Below are positions 8,201 to 16,549 of a stretch of 64,000 nucleotides of DNA, in pieces. This DNA comes from JACRCT01 sp049841135 (GTDB taxonomy: Bacteria > Myxococcota > Myxococcia > Myxococcales > UBA5297): positions 2,852,001-2,916,000 of the forward strand of contig JASGHK010000005.1 in NCBI GenBank assembly GCA_049841135.1. Direction: 5' to 3'. How positions within the stretch are numbered: position 1 is the first letter of the stretch; each line of letters begins with the position of its first letter. A model generated the notes under the pieces. It was not told the origin of the DNA. It worked only from the letters and a program-made list of their open reading frames with translations, and searched no databases. Made by a program: the position numbers and the translations under genes.

Positions 8201-11200
8201 CGCCAAGGACTGCCGCGCCGGCGAGGTCTGCGCCGCCGGCACCTGCACCCAGTGCCTGGCCCACGCCGAGTGCCCCACCGGCCAGTCGTGCTGTGGCGGG
8301 GTCTGCACCCCCGGCACCTGCTGCACCAACCCCGACTGTGGCGGGCGGGTTTGCCTGTCCGGCACCTGCGCCGACTGCCAGTCCGATGCGCAGTGCGGCC
8401 CCAACGCTCGCTGCTGCTCCGGCCGCTGCGTGGCCGGCACCTGCTGCATCGACGGCGACTGCCCCGGCGGCGCCGCCGGCAAGTGCGTGGGCCACAGCTG
8501 CACCGCCTGCACCGAGGACGAGGAGTGCGGTCCCGGCTTCCGCTGCTGCGACGGCGGCTGCATCGAAGGCGACTGCTGCGCCACCTCCGAGTGCGCCGAG
8601 CGCGTCTGCCGGCTCGGCACCTGCTCGCCCTGCACCGACGCCTCGCAGTGCGGCGCGGGCAAGGTCTGCTGCGCCGGCCTGTGCCAGGCCGGCAGCTGCT
8701 GCAACGGCGCCGACTGCTCGGCGGGCGAGCTGTGCGTGGGCAACGCCTGCCGCAGCTGCCAGGCCGACGCCGAGTGCGGCTCCGGCGCCAAGTGCTGCAA
8801 CGGAACCTGCCGCAGCGGCACCTGCTGCTCGGCGGAGGACTGCACGGGCGGCGCCTGCCTGAACCACGCCTGCGCCAGCTGCTCGTCCGACGATCAGTGC
8901 CCGTCGCGCTTCCAGTGTTGCCAGGGCGCCTGCAAGGTCGAGGGGAGCTGCCCGGTGGTGGTCAAGACCTGCACCACCGACGGCCAGTGCGGCGCGGGCG
9001 AGAAGTGCTGCGACAACCAGTGCCGCACCGCCACCTGCTGCCAGGCCAGCGACTGCAACGCCGGCCAACTCTGCTGCGACGGCAGCTGCAAGTCCGGCGA
9101 CTGCTGCCGCGCCGCCGACTGCAACGGGCGCGCCTGCCAGGCCAACCACTGCGCCACCTGCTCCGTCGACGGTCAGTGCGGCGCGGGCGAGAAGTGCTGC
9201 AGCGGCCAGTGCCAGGCGGGCACCTGCTGCGGCGAGGCCGACTGCTCGGCGGGCCAGGTCTGCGCCGCGGGCAAGTGCCAGGCTTGCCTCGCCCACGACG
9301 AATGCGCTTCCGGCGAGGTCTGCTGCGCCGGCGCCTGCAACGCGGGAACCTGCTGCGGCGACACCGACTGCGGCGACCAGATCTGCAACGAGACGACCAA
9401 CGCCTGCGGCAACTGCACCGCCGACACCGACTGCGGTCCCGACGCCAAGTGCTGCTCCGGCCACTGCTTCGCCGGCGACTGCTGCGCCGACGCCGATTGC
9501 GGCGGCGCGGCGGGCAGCTGCGTCAACCACGGCTGCACGCCCTGCGTCGCCGGCGCCTGCGTCGGCGCCGGGGAGATCTGCTGCGGCCAGAGCTGCCGCG
9601 TGGGCAACTGCTGCCAGGACTCCGACTGCTCCGGCGGAAAGATTTGCCGGCTGGGCACCTGCCAGGGCTGCACCGCCGATGCCCAATGCGGCGCGAGCCA
9701 GGTCTGCTGCGGCGGCACCTGCAAGGCGGGCGAGTGCTGCAGCGCCGCCGACTGCGGCGGCGGCGAGCTCTGCCTCGCCAACCAGTGCGACGCCTGCTCC
9801 AAGGACGCCGATTGCGGCTCGGGAAAGAAGTGCTGCGGCGGCGAGTGCCGCACCGGCACCTGCTGCACCGAGGAGGACTGCTCGAGCGGTCAGGCGTGCA
9901 TCAACCGCACCTGCGCCGCCTGCACCGCCGACGCCCAGTGCCAGACGGGCGAGGTCTGCTGCAGCGGCGTCTGCAAGCTCGCCGGCACCTGCTCGACCGC
10001 CACCGGTTGCACCACCGACGCCCAGTGCGGCCCGGCCCAGAAGTGCTGCGACAAGCTGTGCATCACCGGCGACTGCTGCTCCACCACCGACTGCCAGCCG
10101 CCCTACCAGTGCCTGCAGAACGCCTGCCAGGAGTGCAGCGGCGACGCGCAGTGCGGTCCGGGCTCGAGGTGCTGCAACGGCTCCTGCCAGACCGGCGGCT
10201 GTTGCCCCGGAACGCCCTGCCCCGACGGCAGCGCCTGCATCGGCTTCACCTGCCAGGCCTGCGACCGCGACAGCGACTGCGGCACGGGCAACAAGTGCTG
10301 CGGCGGCAAGTGCCTTCAGGGCGCCACCTGCTGCACCGACGCCCAGTGCGCCCCGTACGTGTGCACGAGCAACGTCTGCGCCGCCTGCGCCAACGACGCC
10401 GACTGCGGCGCCGGCAACAAGTGCTGCAGCGGCGCCTGCATGACTGGCGCCTCCTGCTGCTCCGCGGCCGACTGCCCCGGCGGCCAGCTCTGCGCGGCCG
10501 GCCGGTGCCAGGGCTGCACCGCCGACCTCGACTGCGGCGCTGGCTCGCGCTGCTGCGCCGGCGCCTGCAAGGCCGCCGACTGCTGCTCGCGCACCGACTG
10601 CCCGGCGGGCCAGTCGTGCACCGCCTGGGGCTGCGGGCCCTGCGTGGACAACAGCCAGTGCGCCGGCGGCCAGGTCTGCTGCAGCGGCACCTGCTTCGAC
10701 GGCACCTGCTGCCAGGACAGCGAGTGCGGCGCCGCCAAGAAGTGCATCGGCCACGGCTGCAAGCCGTGCACGACCAACGCGCAATGCGCCGGCAACGAGG
10801 TGTGCTGCGAGGGAAGCTGCAAGGTCGGCTCGTGCTGTACCAGCGCCGACTGCAGCGGCGAGGTCTGCGAGGGGAACATGTGCCGCGGCTGCAAGGCGCA
10901 CAGCGAGTGCGGCGCCGGCGGGCGCTGCTGCGACAAGGTCTGTTACCCGAACCTGGGCTGCTGCGGCAACGAGGACTGCCCCGACGACAAGGCCTGCATC
11001 CAGGGCGATTGCCAGGCCTGCGCCGGCGACGCCGACTGCCCGGGCAAGCGCTGCTGCGGCGGGGCCTGCAAGACCTTCTGTCAGACCACCCGCGAGTGGA
11101 ACACCGAGGCGGACTTCAGCTACGGCATGACCGACAACGTCTCCATGGAGGCCAACAACCCGCTCAACCCGGAGTGCGGCCCGGGCAAGCTGTGCCTCAA

Positions 11201-12545
11201 CCCGGTGCAGAAGGTGGAGAACCCGGTCATCTGGATCCCCGACAACGACCACGGGACCATCTTCAAGTTCGACACCCGCACCGGCGAGCGATTCCCGCCT
11301 GCGGGCGATTCTCGTTACCCCAATGGCTTCCCGACCCACGGCGGCTCGCCCTCACGAACCGCGGTCGATCCCATCAACGGCGGGGTCTGGGTCGGCAACC
11401 GCAGCGGGAACCTATCGGTGACCCACCTGGACAAGGACGGCCAGATCCTCTGCTCGCGCAACTTGGGTGAGCTGGTGCGCGCGGTGGCCATGGACGCCCA
11501 CGGCGACGTCTGGGCTTCGGCCTCGGGCCACTACGTCATGCACAAGCTCTCTGGCTCGGAGGTCGAAGAGCCGGTCGTCACCAGCCCGCCCATCTGCAAG
11601 CGCCTGGGAGGCGTGGGGCTGCCGGACTTCGCCTACGCCTACGGCGCCGGCCTCGGTGACGACAACAAGGTGTGGGTGCTCGACGTCTCCGCCAGCCAGT
11701 CGCTGGTGGAGATCGACGTGGCCACCAACTCCGTGCGCCAGTACTTTCCGCGCACTCCCCAGTGCCCGATCGGCGGCGGCTTCTACGGCATGACCGTGGA
11801 CTCCAAATACGTCTGGATCGGCGCGTATTACTGCGGCGCGGTGATGCGCTGCGACATCGACGGCATGCGCCGCGCTCCCGCCAACCAAGGCATCGGCCCG
11901 CCAGTCTGCATGTCGATCGTCACGGGTTGCCACCCGCGTGGAACCGCGGTGGCCCAGGATGGCTTCGTCTACTCCGCCCTCGACGGCTGCCAGGCGGTGG
12001 CCCGAATCAACCGCACCACCGCCGATTTCACCTACATCAGCACCGGGACGGTCGGAAACAAGGACAACGGCGCTGCAGTCATCCCCACCGGCGCCGCCAT
12101 CGATCGCGACGGGCGGCTGTGGGCCGTCAGCTACGGCTCGCAGGGCGCCCAGCGCATCGACCTCAAGACCGGCGAGCAGAAGTGGCATCAGAGCGGCGGC
12201 TCCCCGTACGCCTACTCGGACATGACCGGCATGCAGTCGGTGATGGCGGCGCGCATCCCCGGCCGCTGGACGGCGGTCTACGACTCCCTCTACCTGACCC
12301 CGACCTGGGTGAGGGCGGAGGTCACCGCGACGACGCCCACCGGCACCATGGTCACCTTCCGGGCGCGCTCGGCGGCGTCGCTGACGACGCTGGAGAACGC
12401 GACCTGGACCACCGCCAGCGCGTTCCCGGTGGACCTCTCGTCCGTGCCCAAGCGCCGCTACCTGCAGGTGGAGGTGACCCTGCAGTCCGACTCGTACGAC
12501 CAGACCCCGGTGGTGGACGCGATGCGCGTCCTGTGGGGCCCGTAA
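5256..12545 (+). CDS. giant Cys-rich repeat lipoprotein with C-terminal beta-propeller
   Basis: 2,429 residues. The ATG at 5256 gives a lipoprotein signal peptide with lipobox ALSGC, Cys19. Residues about 34-1940 are about 45 tandem units of roughly 42 residues with the pattern xDxxCGxGxxCCxGxCxxGxCC (given here up to the fourth Cys group), then DC, VC and a final CxxC; each unit has about ten Cys. Units 28 and 36 are half-length, and unit 29 carries an extra half. The last 485 residues are Cys-poor and have about six blade-like motifs (GGVWVGNRSG, GDVWASASG, NKVWVLD, KYVWIGA, GFVYSAL, GRLWAVSYG), like NHL or virginiamycin B lyase-type propellers, then a beta-rich tail. Placed between the pilin genes and the secretin. 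The many Cys imply oxidative folding in the periplasm or at the surface. I infer a surface stalk presenting a propeller head, loosely like PilY1; ligand unknown. Confidence 0.9.
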   Translation: MKLARWLSAAGLLFALSGCPNDPIGQRDAGKPKCDPTTCLPGQVCGTSGCRDCRTDTECGTGSLCCAGACTAGTCCSKSDCKAGQVCAGGACTACSSDSQCGKGQLCCAGACVTATCCDAPASSDCGGGPCIEGGCKPCTQDLECGEAGAKCCNGACYPGDCCADGDCPAGTTTGKCVNNSCKACLKDGDCGADAKCCAGRCKPNATCCDTSNCPEANSCIMGQCRPCAGDGECKDGERCCNGTCTAGNCCVSTDCPAGESCNQGSCSACTNDDQCLGTGEKCCAGRCVVGNCCQASDCAGGALCQDYSCKNCVVDDDCGLDSRCCAGKCQAGWQCCAAKDCPAGENCNQGVCGACQKKDDCGGDSVCCGGTCLSGECCTSADCTAPAVCADNQCAQCSTSAQCGAGKVCCSGTCVSGTCCGDGDCQDGARLCKSDHTCGACTTNAECGPNTVCCNGTCHLGDCCQPSDCTGAGAKCTGNSCKTCNKDADCAGSKCCEGGCKPGAVCCQSSDCPGDQACIDGQCTGCQTTSDCSGGEMCCGGSCKPGTCCQNADCGAGQVCAAGQCGACASDAQCGAGMKCCAGACVAGSCCGKADCSAGQICTAHACLACTGDAQCGAGMKCCGGACVTGDCCQASDCAGASPSCTNHSCKSCTLDSDCGTGRMCCNGGCSPGDCCQSSDCLTGEVCEGGSCRGCSSDGECGAGLRCCQGACTRASCCGSSECPAGEICRGGACQGCSSDSQCPGGWRCCAGACTPAECCNTAQCSGGEVCADGTCSACTTDAQCGPNLKCCAGKCEVGNCCSAADCNGSACTGHSCQACSDDEGCKDYQPGKKCCGGGCVAATCCSTADCIGGLVCDRGRCELCTSNSQCGAGQVCCGGRCGAGDCCTSSECPAGQACHAGFGADGSPLNQCGPCADSSQCAMGEVCCDGVCRAGDCCRVADCSGKACNAFHCAACTADGDCGSGEKCCSGACRLGECCAAKDCRAGEVCAAGTCTQCLAHAECPTGQSCCGGVCTPGTCCTNPDCGGRVCLSGTCADCQSDAQCGPNARCCSGRCVAGTCCIDGDCPGGAAGKCVGHSCTACTEDEECGPGFRCCDGGCIEGDCCATSECAERVCRLGTCSPCTDASQCGAGKVCCAGLCQAGSCCNGADCSAGELCVGNACRSCQADAECGSGAKCCNGTCRSGTCCSAEDCTGGACLNHACASCSSDDQCPSRFQCCQGACKVEGSCPVVVKTCTTDGQCGAGEKCCDNQCRTATCCQASDCNAGQLCCDGSCKSGDCCRAADCNGRACQANHCATCSVDGQCGAGEKCCSGQCQAGTCCGEADCSAGQVCAAGKCQACLAHDECASGEVCCAGACNAGTCCGDTDCGDQICNETTNACGNCTADTDCGPDAKCCSGHCFAGDCCADADCGGAAGSCVNHGCTPCVAGACVGAGEICCGQSCRVGNCCQDSDCSGGKICRLGTCQGCTADAQCGASQVCCGGTCKAGECCSAADCGGGELCLANQCDACSKDADCGSGKKCCGGECRTGTCCTEEDCSSGQACINRTCAACTADAQCQTGEVCCSGVCKLAGTCSTATGCTTDAQCGPAQKCCDKLCITGDCCSTTDCQPPYQCLQNACQECSGDAQCGPGSRCCNGSCQTGGCCPGTPCPDGSACIGFTCQACDRDSDCGTGNKCCGGKCLQGATCCTDAQCAPYVCTSNVCAACANDADCGAGNKCCSGACMTGASCCSAADCPGGQLCAAGRCQGCTADLDCGAGSRCCAGACKAADCCSRTDCPAGQSCTAWGCGPCVDNSQCAGGQVCCSGTCFDGTCCQDSECGAAKKCIGHGCKPCTTNAQCAGNEVCCEGSCKVGSCCTSADCSGEVCEGNMCRGCKAHSECGAGGRCCDKVCYPNLGCCGNEDCPDDKACIQGDCQACAGDADCPGKRCCGGACKTFCQTTREWNTEADFSYGMTDNVSMEANNPLNPECGPGKLCLNPVQKVENPVIWIPDNDHGTIFKFDTRTGERFPPAGDSRYPNGFPTHGGSPSRTAVDPINGGVWVGNRSGNLSVTHLDKDGQILCSRNLGELVRAVAMDAHGDVWASASGHYVMHKLSGSEVEEPVVTSPPICKRLGGVGLPDFAYAYGAGLGDDNKVWVLDVSASQSLVEIDVATNSVRQYFPRTPQCPIGGGFYGMTVDSKYVWIGAYYCGAVMRCDIDGMRRAPANQGIGPPVCMSIVTGCHPRGTAVAQDGFVYSALDGCQAVARINRTTADFTYISTGTVGNKDNGAAVIPTGAAIDRDGRLWAVSYGSQGAQRIDLKTGEQKWHQSGGSPYAYSDMTGMQSVMAARIPGRWTAVYDSLYLTPTWVRAEVTATTPTGTMVTFRARSAASLTTLENATWTTASAFPVDLSSVPKRRYLQVEVTLQSDSYDQTPVVDAMRVLWGP
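8007..10010 (+). repeat. two tandem copies of an eight-unit higher-order repeat inside the giant lipoprotein gene
   Basis: Codons for residues 918-1239 and 1240-1585 align unit by unit (units 21-28 with 29-36). Unit 2 of each has EKCCSG and CAAG, unit 3 starts LAH(A/D)EC, unit 4 has GGAAG(K/S)CV, unit 5 has CRLGTC, and unit 8 is the half-length type with CK(V/L)xG(S/T)C. After the second copy the sequence restarts with TTDAQCGPAQKCCD, like the start of copy 2. Confidence 0.75.
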
Positions 12546-12671
12546 AAGAGGCGAGCCGCACGAGCGAAAACCGGGCCGCTTTCTCCACTGAGCGGCGCTT
12601 GGCGGTGTGGAGTCCGCGTGATAGTCAACAAAGTCACTTTGGTCGCAGGCAAGACTGGCCGGAGGCATTCC

Positions 12672-14168
12672 ATGGGATCGCGGGCAGTTCGCAGGGCGGC
12701 GCTCGGCGCCGCGGTGGCACTCGCCGCCCTCGTCGGTGTCACCCCCGCTCGGGGCGAGGGGCCTGGCCCGGGCGCCACCCGGCTGGCGAAGACGCGCATC
12801 ACCTTGCGCGGGTCCGACCTGCCGCTGGGCAGCGTCCTCTCCCAGGTGGCGCGCTCGGCGCAGCTGGCGCTGGTGGTCGACCGCGATGTCCGGCTCGACC
12901 GGGTCATCGCCTCGCCCAACCTCGAGGACCAGGCCCTGGACACCGCGCTGGCGGTGGTGCTGACGCCGCTGGGCTACAGCCACGAGGTCGACGAGCCCAA
13001 GGGCTTCCTACGGATCTTCGTGTACGAGACGAGGACCTTCAAGGTCGCGCTGCCGGTGGTCACCCAGAACTGGGCGACCTCCATCTCCAACGACATCATC
13101 CGCACCGCGCAGCCGCCCGGGAACATCGAAGTCGGCGCGCAGGTGGGCCTGACCACGCGATCGGACACCACCGGCGTCTGGGACGAGGTGGAGAAGTCGC
13201 TCATCCGCATGCTGGGCGACCCCACCGCGCCGCAGTCCACCAACCCCAATGACAAGGACGCTGCGCGCCCCCGCGATCTCGGCGCCTTCTCGGTCAACCG
13301 CGTCGCCGGCTTCGTCACGGTGCGCGCCCTGCCGACCGTGATGCACACCGTCGAGGCCTACTTCGACGCGCTCAACGAGGAGATGGGCCGCTCGGTGGCC
13401 ATCGAGGCCCGCGTGATGCAGGTAGAGATCTCCACTGGCGTCTCCGCGGGCATCGACTGGAACCTGCTCTCGGCGCGGCTGGGCGACATCCTCTTCTTGG
13501 CGGGCAACGTGGGCAAGTCGAGCCTGCTCACCCAGACCGGCATCCCGTTCCTGTCCATCAGCGGCCGCGCCGGCGACGCCTTCATCCGCGCCATGGAGGA
13601 GCAGGGCAAGGTGACGGTGATGGCCCAGCCCACGCTGGTCCTGGGCAACAACCTGCCGGCCATCATCGAGCTGGCGCAGGTGCAGGCCTACGTCGCGCAG
13701 CAGAAGGTGACGATGACCCAGACGACCGTGGAGACCACGGTGCAGACCGCCCAGCTCTCCGACGGCCTCATCATCAGCATGCTGCCGCGCGTGCTCGAGG
13801 ACGGCGAGATTTCGCTTTCGCTCGCGACCGTGCTGCAGGACATCCTCTCGGTGCCGCGCGAGAACTTCAACGACGGCTTCGTCGACCTGCCCAAGACCAG
13901 CCGGCGCAGCTACAACGGCGTCGTGCGCTGCAAGCTCAACGAGACGCTGATCATCGGCGGCCTGCTCTCCACGCGCAGCGAGCACCAGCACACCGGCATC
14001 CCGTTCCTCTCGCGCATTCCGGTCATCGGCTGGATCTTCGGCGGCCTGAAGAACCTCGACAAGCGCACCGAGTTGGTCATCGCGGTCACGCCCCGCGAGA
14101 TCAAGGGCCTGCCGGCGGTGACGCCGATCCCGATGGAGAACGCCAAGATCGCGGGCGACGCAAAATGA
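12672..14168 (+). CDS. secretin (GspD/PilQ family outer membrane channel)
   Basis: 498 residues. ATG 12672 is chosen because GGAGG (12661-12665) sits 6 nt upstream and the protein then starts with a Sec signal peptide ending near ARG-EG; the frame is open back to a GTG at 12618. An N-terminal N0/STN-like domain (about 35-110) is followed by the secretin domain: VEARVMQVEIS, then IPFLSRIPVIGWIF near residue 443 and TELVIAVTPREI at the end, which are diagnostic secretin motifs. The protein is short for GspD or PilQ (600-900 residues), so it has few N-domains. It should form the outer membrane ring for the pilus or secreted substrates. The stop overlaps the next start as ATGA, so the genes are coupled. 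Confidence 0.92.
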   Translation: MGSRAVRRAALGAAVALAALVGVTPARGEGPGPGATRLAKTRITLRGSDLPLGSVLSQVARSAQLALVVDRDVRLDRVIASPNLEDQALDTALAVVLTPLGYSHEVDEPKGFLRIFVYETRTFKVALPVVTQNWATSISNDIIRTAQPPGNIEVGAQVGLTTRSDTTGVWDEVEKSLIRMLGDPTAPQSTNPNDKDAARPRDLGAFSVNRVAGFVTVRALPTVMHTVEAYFDALNEEMGRSVAIEARVMQVEISTGVSAGIDWNLLSARLGDILFLAGNVGKSSLLTQTGIPFLSISGRAGDAFIRAMEEQGKVTVMAQPTLVLGNNLPAIIELAQVQAYVAQQKVTMTQTTVETTVQTAQLSDGLIISMLPRVLEDGEISLSLATVLQDILSVPRENFNDGFVDLPKTSRRSYNGVVRCKLNETLIIGGLLSTRSEHQHTGIPFLSRIPVIGWIFGGLKNLDKRTELVIAVTPREIKGLPAVTPIPMENAKIAGDAK

Positions 14169-15380
14169 AGAAGTTCGTCGTCATCAGCCCCGAGCTCATC
14201 TGGGTCGCCAGCGGGCAGGGGCAGCTCATCTCCCTCGAGGAAGCTCGAGCAGCACGTCGACCCCAAGGGCGCGGCGCTCTTCGCCGTCGTGCCCCAGGTC
14301 GCGCGCGTGGTGGCGAGCGAGCGCACCATCGACTCGGTGATGCAGCAGCAGTTCCCGGGCGAGAACAGCTTCCGGGCCGAGCCGATCGAGTCCAACGTCT
14401 TCCAGGTCTATGTCGCGCCGGACGCGCTGCTCAGCCGCCTGCGCGCCTCGACCCGGACGGCGTACGTGGTGCCGTACCCGGCCGCGGTGCGCCATGTGGT
14501 CTCGCTGCTCCACTCGCAAGCCGAGAACTCGCTGCGCGAGCGCACCCGCGTCTTCCTGGCCTCCATCGCCGCCGACATCTCCACGGTGACGGCGCCCGAG
14601 CGGGTGGCGGTGGACGTCATCGGCGACGACTTCGTCTTCACCGTGCTCAAGGGCAAGGAGATCGTCGCGGTGCGCCACGTGCGCGGCGGCGAGCCGGCCA
14701 CCGAGCTACAGCGCACCCTGGCCGCCAACCGCATGGCGGACCCGCTCATCCTCACGCGGGACCACGACTTCGCCCTCGAGCTGCGCGCGCAGGGTTACAA
14801 CGCGCAGCTCTCCGAGGCGGACGGCGCGCTCCTCGGCATCAGCGGCCTGGAGAAGGTGGTCACCCTCCGCTTCCTCACCGACGTGGAGGTCGCCCGCGAG
14901 AAGGCGCGCGACAGCCGGCGCCGGGCGCTGATGGTGGCGGCCATCTCGGTGGCGACCATGGCGGTCGCCGGCGGCGTGTTCGGCTACTACAAGAACGAGG
15001 TGGTCAAGCAGGACGCGCGCTTCAAGCGGCTCGAGGCCGAGCGCGACCAGCAGGTCAAGAAGCTGGCCGAGCTCTACCAAGAGCGCTACGCCTCCATCGC
15101 CCGCAGCCAGTCGGTGCAGATCCGCGAGGAGCTGTTCGACCTGTCGACGGCGCTGCCGCCGCAGGTGGTGCTGGTCTCGGTGGAGCGCGAGGCCAACGCC
15201 GGGCTGACCGCGGTGGTCGAGCGGCGCCCCGGCGCGGCGCCCTTCTCGCGCAGCGACCTGGTCTCGGCCTTGGCCGCCTCGCCGTTCTTCGCCAAGGCCC
15301 GGATCAAGGAGCAGTACGAGGGGCACGTCGTCCGCTACGTGCTGAACGTCCCGCCGCCCCAGCCGGCGGGGACCCCTTAA
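14165..15380 (+). CDS. GspL/PilN-like inner membrane assembly protein (frameshifted in this sequence)
   Basis: About 404 residues once one base is removed. The start ATG 14165 overlaps the secretin stop (ATGA) and encodes MKKFVVISPELIWVASG; the frame then breaks at GG 14239-14240, where dropping one G restores LEKLEQHVDPKGAALFAV and the frame that runs to 15380. The cytoplasmic part (about 1-250) has no clear PilM/actin motif. A membrane helix (RALMVAAISVATMAVAGG, about 253-275) is followed by a coiled segment and a PilN-like domain. This arrangement is that of GspL, or of PilM and PilN combined. It would form the inner membrane platform with the two following proteins. The frameshift looks like a sequence error because both sides stay open and related. 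Confidence 0.75.
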
Positions 15381-15395
15381 CGCGAGGAGAGAGCG

Positions 15396-15896
15396 ATGAC
15401 CAAGATCCTCTACATCGTCTCGCTGCTCGCCCTGGGGACCTCCATCCTCTTCGGCATGCTCGCGGACGACAACCGGACCCAGGCCCAGCGCATGGCCAGC
15501 CGCAACCAGGCCTTGATGGAGGAGCTCAAGCCGCTCGAGGCGGAGGTGGCCATGATCCGCAAGGTCGAGCCGGCCCCGCTCAAGTTCGCCGACGACGCGC
15601 TCAGCGAGTTCTTCTCGCGCACCGTCGAGGCCGGCGAGGTGCTCGGCGCCGGCGTTCGCGTCGAGCCCCGCGGCTCGATGGGCAGCCGCGACATGATCTT
15701 CAACGAGTTCAAGCAGGGCGTCCGGGTCTGCCAGGTCTCGCTGTCGGCGGGCCTGGAGGCCGAGGGCGCCGCGGCCATCCTGGCGATGTTCGAGGAAGAG
15801 CTCGCCGACCTACCGGTGACGGTGCGCAAGGCGAGCGCCAAGCTGATGGGTGACTCGGTGAGTCTCTCAATGGACATCGACGTGTTCGGGAGGTAG
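15396..15896 (+). CDS. PilO/GspM-like inner membrane alignment protein
   Basis: 166 residues, RBS GAGGAGAG just before ATG 15396. One N-terminal membrane helix (ILYIVSLLALGTSILFGML), a short coiled-coil-like stretch (QRMASRNQALMEELKPLEAEV, positions about 30-50), then a small periplasmic alpha/beta domain. This is the layout of PilO and GspM, which dimerise with PilN/GspL. It lies 15 nt after the GspL/PilN-like gene and 5 nt before the PilP-like gene. Sequence identity is not visible by eye, so the call relies on size, topology and gene order. Confidence 0.65.
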   Translation: MTKILYIVSLLALGTSILFGMLADDNRTQAQRMASRNQALMEELKPLEAEVAMIRKVEPAPLKFADDALSEFFSRTVEAGEVLGAGVRVEPRGSMGSRDMIFNEFKQGVRVCQVSLSAGLEAEGAAAILAMFEEELADLPVTVRKASAKLMGDSVSLSMDIDVFGR

Positions 15897-15901
15897 CTGA
15901 C

Positions 15902-16498
15902 GTGAGAACGACGAACCTGATCGCGGCGCTGTCCGCCATCGCCCTCTGCCTCGCCGCCCCCGCGGCCCGCGCCCAGGACGAGGGCCAGAAGCAGGAGAAG
16001 GGCGCCGACCAGCAGGCCGAGGCCAAGCAGGCCGAGACCCGCAACGTGGCGCTGCTGCAGGCCCGCGAGGTCATCGAGCGGCTCAAGACCATGCGCGCCC
16101 AACTCCTGCTGGAGCAGGAGTACAACCGGCTGCTGGAAGTCCGCGTCGAGCGGATGGAGCTCGAGGCCAAGCTCGGCGGCAGCATCGGCAAGGACGGCAA
16201 GGCCAAGGGCGACGGCCCGGCCTCCGCCAAGGCCCCCGACGGCATCGGCGCCAACGAGCCGCCGCCCGTGCGCGCGCGCATCGCTCCGCCGCCCAAGCTG
16301 GAGAACGCCGCCGACGCACTGGTGGTGAAGGCGGTGACCGTGGCCCCGTTCAAGGAGGCCATCGTCACCTACCGCGGCCGCGTCTACACCGTCCGCCCCG
16401 GCGACAAGCTGGGCAACATCGAGATCCGCGACATCCTGGATTCGGGAGTCGTCACCGCGGGCGGTGGCCAGAAGTCGGCCGTCATGCTCGGGCAGTAA
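15902..16498 (+). CDS. PilP/GspC-like periplasmic protein
   Basis: 198 residues from GTG 15902, with GGGAGG (15888-15893) 8 nt upstream. A cleavable signal peptide ends at ARA-QDE. A Lys/Gln/Ala-rich helical segment (about 28-85) and a Pro/Ala linker precede a small C-terminal beta domain with VTYRGRVYTVRPGDKLGN and IEIRDI, like the homology-region domain of GspC and PilP that docks on the secretin N0 domain. Gene order secretin, N-like, O-like, P-like, ATPase supports the role of bridge between inner membrane complex and secretin. Confidence 0.65.
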   Translation: MRTTNLIAALSAIALCLAAPAARAQDEGQKQEKGADQQAEAKQAETRNVALLQAREVIERLKTMRAQLLLEQEYNRLLEVRVERMELEAKLGGSIGKDGKAKGDGPASAKAPDGIGANEPPPVRARIAPPPKLENAADALVVKAVTVAPFKEAIVTYRGRVYTVRPGDKLGNIEIRDILDSGVVTAGGGQKSAVMLGQ

Positions 16499-16549
16499 GC
16501 GCAAAACGAAATCGCGCCGGCGCATGAAGCCGGCCATCCGGACGAAGCC

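Noticed and set aside
5151..11339. Open frame of 2,062 codons on the minus strand, antisense to the giant lipoprotein gene
   Set aside because: It is an Ala/Gly/Val-rich shadow. The opposite strand is a highly repetitive, GC-biased Cys-rich gene that rarely yields stops in this frame. No RBS, no domain, and the sense protein has a signal peptide and clear repeats.
8162..11470. Long plus-strand frame of 1,102 codons inside the giant lipoprotein gene
   Set aside because: Arg/Leu-rich shadow of the Cys-rich repeats in another frame, with no start signal.
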